A DNA stretch of 24,945 nt from DAOTUL01 sp034437435 (GCA_964417785.1 CAYQJO010000039.1:1-24945), one strand, 5' to 3'. Positions 1 to 7,213 are shown, counted from the first letter of the stretch. Notes: a model not told the origin generated them from the letters alone. Translations and numbers: made by a program.

Positions 1-115
1 ATGCGAACACGATACCCGCCGAAGAAACGATCACCTTCATCGCCCTGTGCGGTCAGCAGTCCTGGCTTAGCGGCGATGAAGGTGATCGTTTCTTCGGCGG
101 GTATCGTGTTCGCAT
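1..115. repeat. Perfect 44-bp inverted repeat at window edge (1-44 / 72-115)
   Basis: Bases 1-44 are the exact reverse complement of bases 72-115, separated by a 27-base spacer (45-71). The pairing runs to the first base of the window, so the true arm could be longer. Both arms lie within the reading frame of a NAD(P)H-hydrate epimerase gene. The right arm and most of the spacer translate to plausible family sequence (TITFIAAKPGLL). The left arm translates to residues (GDRFFGGYRVR) that I do not recognise as this family. The simplest reading is a fold-back chimera at a contig end rather than a biological element. Confidence 0.95.
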
Positions 116-695
116 CACATTGACCGGTGTCGCAGTCAACGCCGCTGGGGCAGTCTACGGCCAGAACGCGGGTGCGGAGTTGTGGCTCAGGGTGGGTGGC
201 TGTGATGATGGCTTCGGCGGGCTGCTCCGGGTTTTGAAGTATCTGGTTGGTGGTCCGCAAGACTTTCTCCGCTTCGCCCTGTATTGGCAACCGAATACCA
301 ATGCCGAAAAGCGCATCCAGGAGCAGGTCGGCGCTGGCAACCATGTGACGCAAAACCCGTCCGTCGTGATCATCTTCAGCGTATGCCATGAACACACCAG
401 CCGCCCTGGCTGCGTCGAAATTGCTGTCGTTTTCCCGACGTTTCAGCAGATAGCAGCGTACCTGTGTGTTTTCCAGCTTTTCCGCGATATAGCGGGCCGC
501 AACCAGACCATCACCGCCGTTGTTGCCGGCACCCACCAGTAACGTGAACCGGGGATCAGTTAGATGGTCCGTCAGAGCCAAAGCGCGAACGGCGGTGGCA
601 CGTCCGGCGTTGTCCATCATGGTATCGTAAGACAGCCCGCCTGCATCGGCGGCTGCCTCAATGCGGCGCATCTGATCAACTGTGACGATTCGCAT
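1..695 (-). CDS. nnrE: NAD(P)H-hydrate epimerase (YjeF N-terminal domain), 3'-truncated at window edge
   Basis: The enzyme epimerises the S and R forms of hydrated NAD(P)H so that the damaged cofactor can be repaired; it acts in the cytoplasm. From an ATG at 695 the frame is open to base 1 (231 codons). Visible family motifs are the nucleotide-binding GAGNNGGDGLVAARY (about residues 55-69), DALFGIG (127-133) and VDCPSGVD (180-187). TITFIAAKPGLL (203-214) is the usual start of the last strand-helix unit. In many bacteria this domain is fused to an ADP-dependent dehydratase, giving about 500 residues; that part would lie outside the window. Sequence below about base 44 is the fold-back arm and probably not genuine, so the last 14 codons should not be trusted. 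The gene starts 28 bases past the terminator of the upstream polyprenyl synthase gene. The SD is weak (CGGA-like) and I see no clear promoter. Confidence 0.85.
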   Translation of the reverse strand, partial: MRIVTVDQMRRIEAAADAGGLSYDTMMDNAGRATAVRALALTDHLTDPRFTLLVGAGNNGGDGLVAARYIAEKLENTQVRCYLLKRRENDSNFDAARAAGVFMAYAEDDHDGRVLRHMVASADLLLDALFGIGIRLPIQGEAEKVLRTTNQILQNPEQPAEAIITATHPEPQLRTRVLAVDCPSGVDCDTGQCDANTIPAEETITFIAAKPGLLTAQGDEGDRFFGGYRVR

Positions 696-722
696 CCGTA
701 ATCCGATCTTTTAACGCTATTG

Positions 723-746
723 AAAAAAAGCCGGCACTACCGGCTT
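723..746 (-). terminator. Intrinsic terminator after the polyprenyl synthase gene
   Basis: Read on the minus strand, a 7-bp stem AAGCCGG/CCGGCTT with a five-base loop (arms 740-746 and 728-734) is followed directly by seven T residues (729-723). It lies 9 bases past the stop of the gene ending at 755 and before the nnrE start at 695, so it should separate the two transcription units. Confidence 0.9.
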
Positions 747-754
747 GTGGGTTT

Positions 755-1666
755 CTATGATGTTCGATTGACCACGCGATGGGCAAGATCGATCAATTCG
801 TCTTTGTAGATGGATTCGGGTAAGACATCGAGTGTGGCAACGGCCTGCTGAACGAGACCGACGGCCTGCATCTTGCCTTCTTCAATGCGGTTGCCGTTTA
901 GAAGTTTGGCCTTGACAGCGTTCATCGGGTCTGATTCGACGGAAGCGAAACCCTTACCCTGTTCCAGGTCGATTCCGGCGGTTTTGCCCAGTTCTTTTTC
1001 GTTACCAACCAGATCAAGAATGTCGTCAATGATCTGGAAAGCAAGGCCCAGGTTGAAACCGTATTCAGCAAGGGCGTTGATCTGCTCGTCGTCTGCATCT
1101 GCAAGCGACGCCCCGATGGTGGCACCAGATTTGAACAGGGCAGCGGTTTTGCGGGCGATGATCTGGTAATAGACCTCGCGGTTTAGATTATTCTCTTTGA
1201 CGGCGCTGGCCTGTAAAGTTTCACCTTCTACCAGTGCAACGGTACCCTCTGCCAGAATAACATTCAGGTAGCCGTAGGGAGCCATCAACTCATAGACTTT
1301 GGTGAAGAGAAAGTCACCGGTCAATAGGGCGAAGGTGCGGCCCCAGATAGCGTTAATGGAGGGGCGGCCTCGTCGCAGCACGCCATGATCGTTGATGTCG
1401 TCATGGACAATGCTGGCAGTATGCACCAGTTCGACGGCTGCGGCTGGTGCGATCACCTGGTCGATGTCGTCTCCACCCGTTGCCAGATAGCTCAGGAGGA
1501 CAATGCGCGGGCGAATGCGCTTGCCGCCGGCAGCGAGAATATGCTTGCTGGCATCTTTGAGGACGTCGACATCACTATCGGTAATGTCGAGCAGTTGTTG
1601 CTCAACTGCCTGGAGCGAGTCTTCGAGTATGCTTTTCGACGCTATTCTTGTCGCCTGAAAGGTCAT
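755..1666 (-). CDS. Long-chain polyprenyl diphosphate synthase (trans-isoprenyl transferase)
   Basis: It condenses isopentenyl diphosphate onto an allylic diphosphate, probably to make the side chain of menaquinone or another quinone. The 303-residue protein has the GGKRIRP motif (47-53), the first Asp-rich motif DDIND (89-93) followed by LRRGRPS, and the second DDILD (214-218). The residues just before the first motif (TAS at 83-85) are small, which in this family goes with long products such as heptaprenyl to nonaprenyl; the exact length cannot be read. After the second motif the usual GK-x-TLP stretch is replaced by GKGFASVESD (237-246), a departure from the family consensus. A strong promoter lies about 85 bases upstream and a terminator directly downstream, so it appears monocistronic. 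The ATG start has an AAGG nine bases away. It may be ispB- or hepT-like; I leave the symbol open. Confidence 0.93.
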   Translation of the reverse strand: MTFQATRIASKSILEDSLQAVEQQLLDITDSDVDVLKDASKHILAAGGKRIRPRIVLLSYLATGGDDIDQVIAPAAAVELVHTASIVHDDINDHGVLRRGRPSINAIWGRTFALLTGDFLFTKVYELMAPYGYLNVILAEGTVALVEGETLQASAVKENNLNREVYYQIIARKTAALFKSGATIGASLADADDEQINALAEYGFNLGLAFQIIDDILDLVGNEKELGKTAGIDLEQGKGFASVESDPMNAVKAKLLNGNRIEEGKMQAVGLVQQAVATLDVLPESIYKDELIDLAHRVVNRTS

Positions 1667-1709
1667 CAGTGATTGCCTTATCTGAAAATGCGGTGATTTA
1701 AAACATCTT

Positions 1710-1735
1710 GATAGTTTGTGATATTCATAACTATC
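1710..1735. promoter_or_regulatory. Dyad in the 5' UTR of the polyprenyl synthase gene
   Basis: GATAGTT (1710-1716) and AACTATC (1729-1735) form an exact 7-bp inverted repeat with a 12-base spacer that has ATAT at its centre. The dyad lies between the predicted transcription start (about 1743) and the start codon at 1666. It could be an operator or an RNA stem-loop; the sequence does not decide between them. Confidence 0.45.
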
Positions 1736-1744
1736 TAAATCTTA
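1731..1744 (-). repeat. 14-bp element TAAGATTTAGATAG, copy 1
   Basis: Read on the minus strand, this 14-mer occurs just after the predicted -10 box of the polyprenyl synthase promoter. It is identical to 2901-2914, upstream of the histidine kinase gene in the same orientation. It partly overlaps the 1710-1735 dyad. Confidence 0.6.
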
Positions 1745-1749
1745 TTTAT

Positions 1750-1778
1750 ATAATACACAAAAAGCAGATGTAGGTCAA
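1750..1778 (-). promoter_or_regulatory. Sigma-70-type promoter for the polyprenyl synthase gene
   Basis: On the minus strand TTGACC (1778-1773) and TATTAT (1755-1750) are separated by exactly 17 bases in a locally AT-rich stretch. The predicted start near 1743 gives a leader of about 77 bases. The promoter begins only 31 bases beyond the stop of the histidine kinase gene. I see no terminator between them, so read-through is possible. Confidence 0.75.
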
Positions 1779-1808
1779 CGAATCTTCATTGATCTTTCAG
1801 CGATTGGA

Positions 1809-2879
1809 TTATAGCTCTACAACGGGTAATACGAAAGAGAACTTGCTGCCTTTTCCGACTTCACTCTCAACACGGGGCCGTGTTTGGTGGTGGTCCAGGA
1901 TAAGACGCACCAGTGCGAGACCCACACCGGTCCCACCATACTGCCGGGTGGAGGAACTGTCAATCTGGTAGAAGGTCTCGAATATCGAGTCCATCTGGTC
2001 GGAGGCAATACCGATGCCTTGATCGACCACACAGAACTCGACAAAGTGCCTGACACGGCAGACACTGACGTGGATTTTGCCTTTGCTGAATTTTAAGGCG
2101 TTGTCGATGAGGAGGTGCAGAACAGTTGCCAATCCCTGTTTGTCCGCCAGGATAGGGGGGAGATCAGACTGAATGTCAAATTCAACGCGCTCCTGAGCAT
2201 CGGGATGACGCCAGCTACGTGCCAGATCACGGCGTGTGGCGTCCACAGCATCACGAACGATGACCGGGCCGGGATTGATGTCAAGGCTGCTGCCAAGCTG
2301 GGTGATATTCTTGATGACGGCCTCTAATCGCCCGGTGGCGTTCTTGGCATAGTACACCAGGTCTTCGTTGTCGACGTCCTCTGCGATCAGGGCCACAGCC
2401 GATTTGACATGCAGGAGCGGTGTCTTGAGTTCATGCGAGACATTGCGCACAATCGCGTTCTTTAACAGTGTAATCTCATCGGAGAGTCGTTTCTGTTCCT
2501 GGACACGCTGCTTGAGTTTGGCGACCTCCTTCTGGAGGTGCTGATTCTGATAATGCAGCCTGAGCGTGTGTTCGATCAGACTGGCAGATGGTGGCAGCAC
2601 CAGATCGGCGTAGCCTGTCTCTACCAGTGTTTCATCGGTAATCAGGAGAACCAGCGGTCGGGGGGATGGCTGCGAGTCGAGAATAGAGGCGATGCGCTGG
2701 CTATCGCTGCAACTGGTCGCAATCACAATATCGGGCAGATTTTGCGCTACGCCTGATAGCGGCGGCAAATCAACAATCGAAAAACCCTTGCCAGTAAGGT
2801 GATCCAGAACGTGCGCTGACCAGTCTGGTTTTTCTTTCGCATAGAGCGCAATTGAATGTGTTGATTTTCCGTTAAGCAT
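1809..2879 (-). CDS. Orphan sensor histidine kinase with N-terminal receiver-like domain
   Basis: The protein should autophosphorylate on a histidine and pass phosphate to an unidentified response regulator. Numbering from the ATG at 2879 (356 residues): an alpha/beta region of about 105 residues resembles a receiver but lacks a convincing phospho-acceptor Asp (the relevant strand reads LPDIVIATSC). A coiled coil follows at about 110-140. The H-box is VSHELKTPL (His 149), the N-box LLIDNALKFS (about 257-266), and the G boxes DQGIGI and GGTGVGLAL (about 315-323). There is no signal peptide or membrane segment, so it is predicted to be cytosolic. An upstream in-frame ATG at 2885 is possible, but GTGGGA is better spaced for 2879. 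No response regulator is next to it. The input may be protein-protein contact through the degenerate receiver. Confidence 0.9.
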   Translation of the reverse strand: MLNGKSTHSIALYAKEKPDWSAHVLDHLTGKGFSIVDLPPLSGVAQNLPDIVIATSCSDSQRIASILDSQPSPRPLVLLITDETLVETGYADLVLPPSASLIEHTLRLHYQNQHLQKEVAKLKQRVQEQKRLSDEITLLKNAIVRNVSHELKTPLLHVKSAVALIAEDVDNEDLVYYAKNATGRLEAVIKNITQLGSSLDINPGPVIVRDAVDATRRDLARSWRHPDAQERVEFDIQSDLPPILADKQGLATVLHLLIDNALKFSKGKIHVSVCRVRHFVEFCVVDQGIGIASDQMDSIFETFYQIDSSSTRQYGGTGVGLALVRLILDHHQTRPRVESEVGKGSKFSFVLPVVEL

Positions 2880-2900
2880 GCACATATCCCACTCGATACC

Positions 2901-2914
2901 CTATCTAAATCTTA
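2901..2914 (-). repeat. 14-bp element TAAGATTTAGATAG, copy 2
   Basis: Identical on the minus strand to 1731-1744. Here it lies upstream of the histidine kinase start and touches a weak -10-like box at 2914-2919. Both copies point the same way relative to the gene they precede. Confidence 0.6.
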
Positions 2915-2941
2915 GCATAGAGCGCGGGTGTGGAGTAGCAA
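2914..2941 (-). promoter_or_regulatory. Candidate promoter for the histidine kinase gene
   Basis: On the minus strand TTGCTA (2941-2936) and TATGCT (2919-2914) are spaced 16 bases apart. The match to consensus is only moderate. The 103-base gap between the HAD-DinB stop and the kinase start otherwise holds only a weak AACGAT/ATCGTT stem after the HAD-DinB gene, without a T tract. Confidence 0.35.
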
Positions 2942-2988
2942 ATTGCGGTACAGGTAAGGAAACTCGAACGATGCTGTAAGAAAATCGT

Positions 2989-4083
2989 TTACTGGCAGTG
3001 GCGAATGGTCTGGCAAAGCTGGTTGAGATGCAGCCGGTCGTGTTGCGCGGTGAAGGAGGCCAGTTCTAACAGCGTTGTGGGGCCAAAGACACTGTGTCGA
3101 GCCGGATGGGTCCAGTCGTTCTCGGTCAGATCGTTCAGCAGCGCCAGCGTGATTTTGCGCTCGGCGATCCATTCGTGGGCGCAGGTGCGACCGTCATAGG
3201 GGCAGTCCAGGTCTGGTGAGGGTAGCCGGGGTGCGCTCAAGAAAGGGTTATTTGAGTCGCGCACCTGTTCAAGTCGTGGGCGCTGGACCTGCTTTTCGCT
3301 CAAATACAGATGGCATACGATCTGTGCCGGTGACCACTCGTTTGGATCAGGACGCTGGTTCCAGTAACGGTCAGGCATCAGATCAATCAAGCCGAACAAC
3401 GCCCCCATGCTGCCGATAAGCTGTGGGATGATGGCTTCTGGCTGGGGCTGTGGCAGCGTATAGGGTGGCAGTGCGGACGGTGAGAATACGTCCTTGTGGA
3501 TAGTGTGCAGTCCCAATGTTGCGGCGGGGTCAAGGTCATTGCGCTGGCTGTCTCCGACCATAATCGTCTCATCCGGTTCCGTACCGATTCGGGCCAGGAT
3601 TTCCGCGTAATACGCCGGATTGGGCTTGCTGAAGTGCATGTTGTCCGCGTGGGTGATGAGGGTGTAGCCGGTATCCAACCCGCCCCATTCGAGCCGCTGC
3701 CGGATGGCGGATTCGGGATAAATGGGATTAGTCGCCAGGACAACAGCATACCCATTGGCCTTCAAGGCCGTGGGCCAGATAGCGGCATGGGGTATGGGTT
3801 TGACCATATGGCGTAGCTGCCCGAATTGTTCTGTATAGAATTGATCGTAAGCGGCACGAACCTCGGCAGTAGAACAGCCAGTCTTCTCCGCAATCTGTTG
3901 GACGATATAGGCGCTGTTCGTCTGTGTCGGATCGCGGGGCTGGCTTAAGCTGCGCAGCACATGGATCAAGGCATCGGATTCGGCATAGCGGTCGGCCAGC
4001 AACTGCCGGAAAGCGTCGGCGAAGGGGCGATCCGGATTGAGAATCAGCGTATTGTCGAGATCAAGCAGGACGGCCTTAATCAT
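2989..4083 (-). CDS. Fusion of HAD-family hydrolase and DinB-like domain
   Basis: Starting at the ATG at 4083 (364 residues), the N-terminal half is a HAD phosphatase. Its Asp motif is DLDNTL (8-13), the motif II region LATNP (117-121), the motif III Lys SKPNP (Lys 153) and the motif IV acidic pair GDSQRND (177-183). The C-terminal half (about 220-364) resembles the DinB/YfiT four-helix metal-binding fold, with candidate ligands His 258 (in IVCHLYLSE) and His 348 and His 352 (in HDRLHLNQL). The start overlaps the upstream stop as ATGATTAA, so translation is coupled to the Cys-rich gene. A longer frame reaches 4167, but it runs inside the upstream gene. Substrates are unknown: HAD enzymes of this subclass often dephosphorylate small metabolites or nucleotides, and DinB-fold proteins include metal-dependent thiol transferases. 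Confidence 0.88.
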   Translation of the reverse strand: MIKAVLLDLDNTLILNPDRPFADAFRQLLADRYAESDALIHVLRSLSQPRDPTQTNSAYIVQQIAEKTGCSTAEVRAAYDQFYTEQFGQLRHMVKPIPHAAIWPTALKANGYAVVLATNPIYPESAIRQRLEWGGLDTGYTLITHADNMHFSKPNPAYYAEILARIGTEPDETIMVGDSQRNDLDPAATLGLHTIHKDVFSPSALPPYTLPQPQPEAIIPQLIGSMGALFGLIDLMPDRYWNQRPDPNEWSPAQIVCHLYLSEKQVQRPRLEQVRDSNNPFLSAPRLPSPDLDCPYDGRTCAHEWIAERKITLALLNDLTENDWTHPARHSVFGPTTLLELASFTAQHDRLHLNQLCQTIRHCQ

Positions 4084-4432
4084 CGTTTTCGTCCAGTGCC
4101 TGGCGGAAGATGTCCAATCCGGGGCGCTCTTTGTTGCATTCGGGGCAGCCGGTGTAAATATTCTCAATGGGAATCTGGTGCCGCCGGCAGTAACCTGTCA
4201 CCTCGAGTTGGCGACCGAAACCCAGAACACGCGGCTTGATGGTAAGTTCCAACTCAAGATCAGGTGACGAATTGGCATTGAGCATATCCGGTACCGGACA
4301 CTTCTGACAATCGGATGGTCGCCAATAGAGCGAGTCGGGGTTGCCCTTGACCAGACGACATTCCTCGATATCGCGCCCACGATAATAATCCGCATAGTAG
4401 AATTTACACTCTTTGCCTGCTGGTGTGCGCAT
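4076..4432 (-). CDS. Small Cys-rich protein of unknown function, between dinG-like and HAD-DinB genes
   Basis: I do not recognise this 118-residue protein. It has seven cysteines: Cys 9, Cys 25, and the pair Cys 42/Cys 45 (CQKC) in the N-terminal half, then Cys 82 and the pair Cys 96/Cys 99 (CPEC). The first four could hold an Fe-S cluster or a zinc ion. The last three with His 85 (CRRH) could form a second site. It is soluble, with no signal peptide or membrane segment. The ATG lies 3 bases after the helicase stop, with AAGGA six bases upstream of it. Its stop overlaps the start of the HAD-DinB gene. The tight packing suggests that the three proteins are made together. Confidence 0.82.
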   Translation of the reverse strand: MRTPAGKECKFYYADYYRGRDIEECRLVKGNPDSLYWRPSDCQKCPVPDMLNANSSPDLELELTIKPRVLGFGRQLEVTGYCRRHQIPIENIYTGCPECNKERPGLDIFRQALDENDD

Positions 4433-4435
4433 AAA

Positions 4436-7213
4436 TTATCCTTCACGATCCAGCCAGTGGACGGCTGCGCCGGGCAAATCATCCAGAGGGCCTTTCTGCA
4501 TGGTGCAGTCGGGCAGTGCTTCCAGGAAACTCGATCCATAGCCTTTTGTCAATACCCGGCTGTCGAAGATAGTGACGACACCACGATCCGCTCGTGTGCG
4601 GATCAAACGGCCAAATCCCTGCCGGAAACGCAGAATGGCGTCGGGTAGGGCATAGTCCCCAAATGCGTTTTTATAGGTGTCGGATCGGGCTGCGAAAACC
4701 GGGTCCGAGGGTACAGCAAAGGGCAGCCGGACGATGACCAGGGCGCTCAGATCACTGCCGGGTATATCGACCCCTTCCCAGAAGCTGCGGGTGCCGAGAA
4801 GCACGGCTTTCTCGGTGTTTTTGAAGCCTTCTAGGAGCATTTGACGGCTGGTACCGTCACTCTGATCGTAAACTGTGATATTGCCCAGTGCCAGACGAGG
4901 CGTGATGGCCTGAGATGTCTGGCGAAGCTGGCTGTAACTGGTGAAAAGGACCAGCAAGCCACCTTGAAGGGCGTCGGCAAGCTCGATGATGCCGCGTTCG
5001 ACCGCCCGCTGATACCCATTTCGATCAACCGGCTCCGGGATGTTGTTGGGGATATAGACCAGCGTAGAGGCTGCGTAGTCAAAGGGTGACCCGACCTCCA
5101 GAGTATTAACTTCTTCCGCATACAGCCGTTCCCGCAGATAGTGGAAGTTGTTGTGGGTTTTCAGTGTGGCGCTGGTCAGGATCACCGATTCTTTTTGCTG
5201 CCACAGGTATTTTTCGACGAGAGGCCCAACGTGGAGTGGTGCCATGTTGATTACCGGGGTATCGGTCCCCTGACCCATGCTGATCCAATAGATGATATTG
5301 GAGTCGGGTTCCTGGACGAAGTGGGTCAGATGTTGGCTGGTTTCGGCCAGATAGTGGGCCGCGGATTCAGTTCCTGTAACCAGGTCTTCCAGATCGGTGA
5401 TGTTGTATTTTGCCATCTTATTCAGGACACGGGTGAGCCGGTGGACGGCAGCGCCAATCACCTCGAAGAATTCAATCAATGGTTTCCAGCTATTCTGCAT
5501 GTGGATGAAGCTGCTGCGTGTGCGGTGCTGCTCTTCGATGCGTACAAGGCTCACATACTCGGTGGTTCGCTGCGGATGGATATCATCTAAGAATTTATAG
5601 ACCTGCTCAAAAAACTTCTTCAGGTGCGCTTCCATCAGCGTCGTCGCCTCGCTAACAATTGCGACGAATTGTTCCAGCTTCATCACATCTTTGTCGGGTG
5701 CGGTTCCGCGCACGTTTTTGAGGATTTCGCCCAGAAGTCCCCGGTTCGCGCCACCGATGTCGGCCAGACGCCGCTGCAGCCCGGCTCGATCAATGCGCAG
5801 GCTCAGACCGTTGGTTACAGCGTCTTCCAGATGATGGGCTTCGTCAACGACCAGATAGCTGTAATCCGGGATGACGTGGTTGTCGGCGTCGGCGTCTGAG
5901 ATGAGAAGCGCATGGTTGACAACCAGAACATCTGCCGTTTCGGCGGTTTTGCGTGCTTTGAAAAAGGGACATATGCCAGCCATACTGGCCTGACATTGAT
6001 GCAGAGTGCAGTCTTCGTCCTGGGCGCTTAACCGGCTCCAGACGGCGTGTTCCGCTGGCCCGCGCAGGTTGATCTCGCCTTTATCGCCTGAATGATTTTC
6101 CTGCAACCAGACCAGGATTTTCGCCAATACCATCAATTCGGTGATGCTGGTAGGGCGGCGGCGTCTGGCGGCGGCGAGGCGGCGTGGGCATAGGTAATTG
6201 CCGCGTCCTTTCATCACGGCGGCGCTGAAATCGACATCGAGCATGTTTTGTAGTGCCGGGATGTCTTTTGTGATGAGTTGGTCCTGAAGGTTGAGCGTGT
6301 TGGTTGATATGACCACCCGCTGCTGCTGTGAGACAGCCCACAGCACGGCAGGGATCAGATACGCCAGCGACTTCCCGGTGCCGGTCCCGGCTTCAACCAT
6401 GAGATGGCGCGAATGGGTAAACGATTCGGCGATGGCATGTGCCATATCAAGCTGCTGCGTGCGAAACTCAAAGTCGGGCATGGTACTGGCGAAAATACCC
6501 GACTCGCCCAGAATACTGTCAATGCTTTCCGGTGACATGGGTTCGGGTGTTCGAGATTGTTGGGTAGTTGGACCTTCCAACGGCGCGAAAGTTGTGGTGT
6601 AGGACTGCGAGTCGTCATGCGCTACGATTTGGAGCGCCGCGTCGAAGACCACACTGCTTCCCCAGTTCATGCCTCTGGCTGCCGTGCTGATTTCACGCAG
6701 CAAACCGTGCGGTAGCGACAGAACTTTTTCCCACAGTTCCCAGTAGAGCAGCGCGGTTGCTCTGGCGTCGTCCAGGGCGCGGTGGGCGTTTTCCAGGTCG
6801 ATACCGACCTGATGAGTCAGGCTGTTGAGGTTGTAGCGTGGTGCGCGGGGGATCAACACCGAAGCGAGATCGTAAGTATCGATAACGGCGTTACTCTGCA
6901 AAATATGATGCCGGTCGCGCAGAAAGCCGATGTCGAGCGTAGCATTGTGGGCGATGATCGGTGCACCCTGGCTGAAAGCGGCAATTTCCGGCAAAACCGC
7001 GCCGATAAACGGTGCATTGGCGACATCCTGCTGTTGAATGCCGGTGATGTGTGTTGTATGTGCGGGAATAGGACTGTCCGGGTTGACCATCGTGCCATAT
7101 TCAGCGACGATCTCACCATCTTTCATACGGACCGCTCCGACCTCAATGATGGCGTCTTTCTGTGGGTCAAGGCCGGTTGTTTCCAGGTCAATTGCGACGA
7201 GTTCTCCCCGCAT
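4436..7213 (-). CDS. dinG: DinG-family ATP-dependent helicase with N-terminal DnaQ-like 3'-5' exonuclease domain
   Basis: The 925-residue protein joins a DEDD exonuclease (about 1-165) to an XPD/DinG superfamily 2 helicase. Exonuclease residues include the DLETTG motif (Asp 9, Glu 11), IAHNATLDIGFL (about 87-98) and AHRALDDA (His 144, Asp 148/149). Helicase motifs are Walker A EAGTGTGKS (274-282) and the DEAH box VVDEAHH (Asp 457). Four cysteines between them (342, 402, 407, 415) are placed as in Fe-S-containing XPD/DinG enzymes, so a 4Fe-4S cluster is plausible; exonuclease-bearing DinG proteins of Firmicutes are known to lack it. The ATG at 7213 has GGAG at good spacing. A GTG at 7255 would add 14 residues but overlaps the -10 box. 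It heads an operon with the Cys-rich and HAD-DinB genes. A role in DNA repair or R-loop and fork processing is inferred from the family. Confidence 0.93.
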   Translation of the reverse strand: MRGELVAIDLETTGLDPQKDAIIEVGAVRMKDGEIVAEYGTMVNPDSPIPAHTTHITGIQQQDVANAPFIGAVLPEIAAFSQGAPIIAHNATLDIGFLRDRHHILQSNAVIDTYDLASVLIPRAPRYNLNSLTHQVGIDLENAHRALDDARATALLYWELWEKVLSLPHGLLREISTAARGMNWGSSVVFDAALQIVAHDDSQSYTTTFAPLEGPTTQQSRTPEPMSPESIDSILGESGIFASTMPDFEFRTQQLDMAHAIAESFTHSRHLMVEAGTGTGKSLAYLIPAVLWAVSQQQRVVISTNTLNLQDQLITKDIPALQNMLDVDFSAAVMKGRGNYLCPRRLAAARRRRPTSITELMVLAKILVWLQENHSGDKGEINLRGPAEHAVWSRLSAQDEDCTLHQCQASMAGICPFFKARKTAETADVLVVNHALLISDADADNHVIPDYSYLVVDEAHHLEDAVTNGLSLRIDRAGLQRRLADIGGANRGLLGEILKNVRGTAPDKDVMKLEQFVAIVSEATTLMEAHLKKFFEQVYKFLDDIHPQRTTEYVSLVRIEEQHRTRSSFIHMQNSWKPLIEFFEVIGAAVHRLTRVLNKMAKYNITDLEDLVTGTESAAHYLAETSQHLTHFVQEPDSNIIYWISMGQGTDTPVINMAPLHVGPLVEKYLWQQKESVILTSATLKTHNNFHYLRERLYAEEVNTLEVGSPFDYAASTLVYIPNNIPEPVDRNGYQRAVERGIIELADALQGGLLVLFTSYSQLRQTSQAITPRLALGNITVYDQSDGTSRQMLLEGFKNTEKAVLLGTRSFWEGVDIPGSDLSALVIVRLPFAVPSDPVFAARSDTYKNAFGDYALPDAILRFRQGFGRLIRTRADRGVVTIFDSRVLTKGYGSSFLEALPDCTMQKGPLDDLPGAAVHWLDREG

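Noticed and set aside
120..542. A 140-residue plus-strand open frame opposite nnrE
   Set aside because: The minus strand carries clear YjeF motifs, and this frame has no recognisable domain or ribosome binding site.
2950..2990. Possible terminator after the HAD-DinB gene (AACGAT/ATCGTT stem)
   Set aside because: The stem is short and AT-rich, with a long loop and no T tract.
4084..4167. Longer upstream start for the HAD-DinB fusion
   Set aside because: It overlaps the Cys-rich gene and precedes the standard HAD start MIKAVLLDLDNTL, which begins at the coupled ATG.
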